Assembly (NCBI GenBank): GCA_025455945.1
Contig: JALOLN010000144.1
Coordinates: 1-6,198, forward strand
Direction: 5' to 3'
DNA: 6,198 nucleotides
Origin: Actinomycetes bacterium
Lineage (GTDB): Bacteria > Actinomycetota > Actinomycetes > Prado026
In this document: positions 1 through 6,198 of the stretch, piece by piece
How positions within the stretch are numbered: the stretch's first letter is position 1
Layout: every line of letters starts with the position of its first letter
Made by a program: the position numbers and the translations under genes
Notes under the pieces: model-generated
Seen by the model: only the letters and a program-made list of their open reading frames with translations
The model's database searches: none
What the model was told of the DNA's origin: nothing

Positions 1-12
1 GCAGAGGGACGA

Positions 13-43
13 CCGGCCGCCAGGCCGGGTGCTCCCGCACCCG
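13..43. repeat. Two overlapping short hairpins, possible terminator
   Basis: Two perfect short inverted repeats overlap here. The first pairs CCGGCC (13-18) with GGCCGG (23-28) around a 4-base loop. The second pairs CGGGTGC (26-32) with GCACCCG (37-43) around the loop TCCC. They share bases 26-28, so they could not both form fully in one transcript. They lie about 165 bases downstream of the ychF stop on the minus strand and could end that transcript. There is no T-run on either side, and short GC hairpins arise easily by chance at this base composition, so the role is uncertain. Confidence 0.25.
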
Positions 44-80
44 CCGAGTCCCGGCCCCCGCCAGTGTGAGCACCGCGACG

Positions 81-206
81 TTGAGCCGTTTGCAGCACGT
101 CGATGGCACACCGTGGGCCGTCAGCCCGTGCCAGACGTCGGTCGCTGGTCAGCAGCGTCGACTCAAGGGCTTCGGCGAGGGCGACGTGACCTGGGCAAAC
201 GAGCTC
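81..206 (-). pseudogene. Remnant of a VapC-type PIN-domain toxin, C-terminal end only
   Basis: Read on the minus strand from about base 206, one frame gives VALAEALESTLLTSDRRLA followed by RADGPRCAIDVL. This closely resembles the C-terminal end of VapC-family PIN-domain ribonucleases (YVALAEALxxxLLTxDxRLA, then a short strand ending near IEVL). The aspartate of TSD matches the last conserved acidic residue of the PIN active site. In intact VapC toxins this tail follows about 90 residues holding the other catalytic acids. Here the ychF stop at 209-211 lies just upstream, so that part is missing. The helix usually reading DAAYVALAE is CPGHVALAE, so its acidic residue is also lost. No start codon or ribosome site is in a suitable place, no antitoxin is visible, and the frame stays open to the left edge rather than stopping after the usual VL. 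I read it as a decayed, non-functional fragment. The family call is from motif memory; a chance resemblance is possible but unlikely given how far the match runs. Confidence 0.6.
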
Positions 207-208
207 AG

Positions 209-1241
<1,033 letters not shown>

Positions 1242-1272
1242 GTGTCAGGAGTCTAGGCGGCACACTCATGGG
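1242..1272 (-). promoter_or_regulatory. Divergent intergenic region with a possible leaderless ychF promoter
   Basis: This 31-bp gap separates two divergent start codons (GTG at 1241 minus, GTG at 1273 plus). On the minus strand TAGACT (1250-1255) fits the actinobacterial -10 pattern TAnnnT and lies 8 bases before the ychF GTG, about where a -10 box sits if transcription starts at or next to the start codon. No purine-rich ribosome site precedes that GTG on its own strand, which also fits a leaderless transcript. I see no convincing -35 box at normal spacing. On the plus strand AGGAG (1247-1251) is too far from GTG 1273 to be its ribosome site, while AGGCGG (1255-1260), 12 bases before the GTG, is a weak candidate. 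Inference from sequence only. Confidence 0.4.
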
Positions 1273-2019
1273 GTGGTCGTCACACCCGGCTCCCTGCACT
1301 GGCACGCGCAGGGCGAGCAGCACGTCCCCGCCGCCCTCGACTGGCTCAGCCCGCTGGAGGCCCAGCGGGCCGCCGGCATGCGCTTCGCCAAACGGCGCAA
1401 CGACTTCCTCGTCAGCCGCTGGACCGCCAAGCAGGCCCTCGCCATGGCCCTGGGCCCGGACGCCGACGTCCCGCACGAGGTCGAGGTGCGCCCCGCACCC
1501 ACCGGGGCGCCGCTGGTCTTCGTCCGCCAGGAGCGCGCCCCCTGCTCGGTGTCACTCACCGACCGGGCCGGCTGGGCGGTGTGCCTCGTGGGTCCGCCGG
1601 GGCACTGGGTCGGCTGCGACCTCGAGCTGGTCGAGGAGCGGACCCCGGCGTTCGTCGCCGACTGGTTCACCCCGCCCGAGCGCGCCCTGGTGGCGGCCGC
1701 CGGCGCGCAGGCCGACCTGGTGGCCAATCTCGTCTGGTCGGCCAAGGAGAGCGCCCTGAAGGTGCTGCAGACCGGGCTGCGCCGCGACACCAGGACCGTC
1801 GAGGTCACCCTGCACGACGCGCGGGCCGGCGAGTGGCGAGCCCTGTCGGTACGTGCCGCCGAGGGTGCCGTGTTCCCCGGCTGGTGGTGCCGGCACGGCG
1901 ACTTCGTGCTGACGGTCGCAGCCGACACGGCGCTGCCGCCCCCGACCGCACTGGCTGAGCCGACCCCGTTGCGCGACGCCGTCCCCACGCACACCTGGTT
2001 CGACGACCTGTCAGGGTGA
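1273..2019 (+). CDS. Sfp-type 4'-phosphopantetheinyl transferase superfamily protein
   Basis: Enzymes of this family move 4'-phosphopantetheine from coenzyme A onto a conserved serine of acyl or peptidyl carrier proteins, turning apo fatty-acid, polyketide or peptide synthases into the active form in the cytoplasm. From a GTG at 1273 the product has 248 residues, usual for the two-lobed Sfp type. An N-terminal SPLEAQRAAGMRFAKRRNDF-type segment (about residues 26-45) is followed by SRWTAKQAL, matching the basic CoA-binding part of the first lobe. The second lobe has GCDLE (114-118; D116 and E118 as Mg ligands) and WSAKESALK (155-163; K158, E159 and K163 match the WxxKExxxK motif). The usual SHS motif between the lobes reads SVSLTDRAG here, so its CoA-contacting histidine appears replaced by leucine. 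The start is chosen because an in-frame ATG at 1183 would overlap ychF on the other strand, while the next ATG (1378) would cut into the conserved N-lobe. Its ribosome site is weak. It is divergent from ychF and convergent with the carboxylase gene. The carrier-protein target cannot be told from the sequence. Confidence 0.9.
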   Translation: MVVTPGSLHWHAQGEQHVPAALDWLSPLEAQRAAGMRFAKRRNDFLVSRWTAKQALAMALGPDADVPHEVEVRPAPTGAPLVFVRQERAPCSVSLTDRAGWAVCLVGPPGHWVGCDLELVEERTPAFVADWFTPPERALVAAAGAQADLVANLVWSAKESALKVLQTGLRRDTRTVEVTLHDARAGEWRALSVRAAEGAVFPGWWCRHGDFVLTVAADTALPPPTALAEPTPLRDAVPTHTWFDDLSG

Positions 2020-2039
2020 GGAAGGGATGTCCCCCGTCC

Positions 2040-2050
<11 letters not shown>
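2009..2050. terminator. Bidirectional hairpin terminator shared by two convergent genes
   Basis: TGTCAGGGTGAGGA (2009-2022) and its exact reverse complement TCCTCACCCTGACA (2037-2050) form a perfect 14-bp stem. After one A/G mismatch, three further G-C pairs (2024-2026 with 2033-2035) leave a 6-base loop. It covers the whole 20-bp gap between the convergent genes and reaches into both: the transferase stop (2017-2019) is in the left arm and the carboxylase stop (2040-2042) in the right. Because the arms are reverse complements, each gene reads TCA GGG TGA at its end, giving Ser-Gly-stop in both proteins. There is no T-run on either side, which is common for actinobacterial terminators. Position, symmetry and length support a two-way terminator; termination itself is inferred. 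Confidence 0.8.

Positions 2051-6198
<4,148 letters not shown>

Overview
The window comes from a high-GC bacterium (about 70% GC by eye), most likely an actinobacterium. The evidence is strong G/C bias at third codon positions, actinobacterial-style YchF wording (KNDVLAANYPFATIEPN, GATAPEAAGVIHTDFQ) and frequent GTG starts. It looks chromosomal. No insertion sequence, integrase, phage gene, CRISPR array or RNA gene was found.

Layout, left to right. Bases 1-208 hold no intact gene. Reading leftward they carry what looks like the C-terminal tail of a VapC-type PIN-domain toxin (about 81-206), and two overlapping GC-rich hairpins at 13-43. Bases 209-1241 (minus strand) hold ychF, the Obg-family ATPase. 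It is recognisable from its P-loop to its C-terminal TGS domain, but is split at about 695-698 by a small internal deletion that also shifts the frame. A 31-bp gap with a possible leaderless promoter for ychF separates it from a divergent gene (1273-2019, plus strand) for a Sfp-type 4'-phosphopantetheinyl transferase. A perfect 14-bp inverted repeat at 2009-2050 contains the stop codons of that gene and of the next one, which converges on it. The rest (2040-6198, minus strand) is one very long open frame. It is the C-terminal ~1385 residues of a single-chain, eukaryote-type acyl-CoA carboxylase: BT-like region, biotinyl domain, large central domain, carboxyltransferase. The biotin carboxylase domain should lie beyond the right edge.

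How the genes relate. The carboxylase would make malonyl-CoA or a related alpha-carboxylated acyl-CoA. The phosphopantetheinyl transferase would activate the acyl or peptidyl carrier proteins that use such extenders. They are convergent, not an operon, so a functional link is only suggestive. YchF is a translation-associated housekeeping protein unrelated to them. The main points of interest are the eukaryote-like carboxylase architecture in a bacterium, the hairpin that encodes both gene ends, the broken ychF and the toxin remnant beside it.
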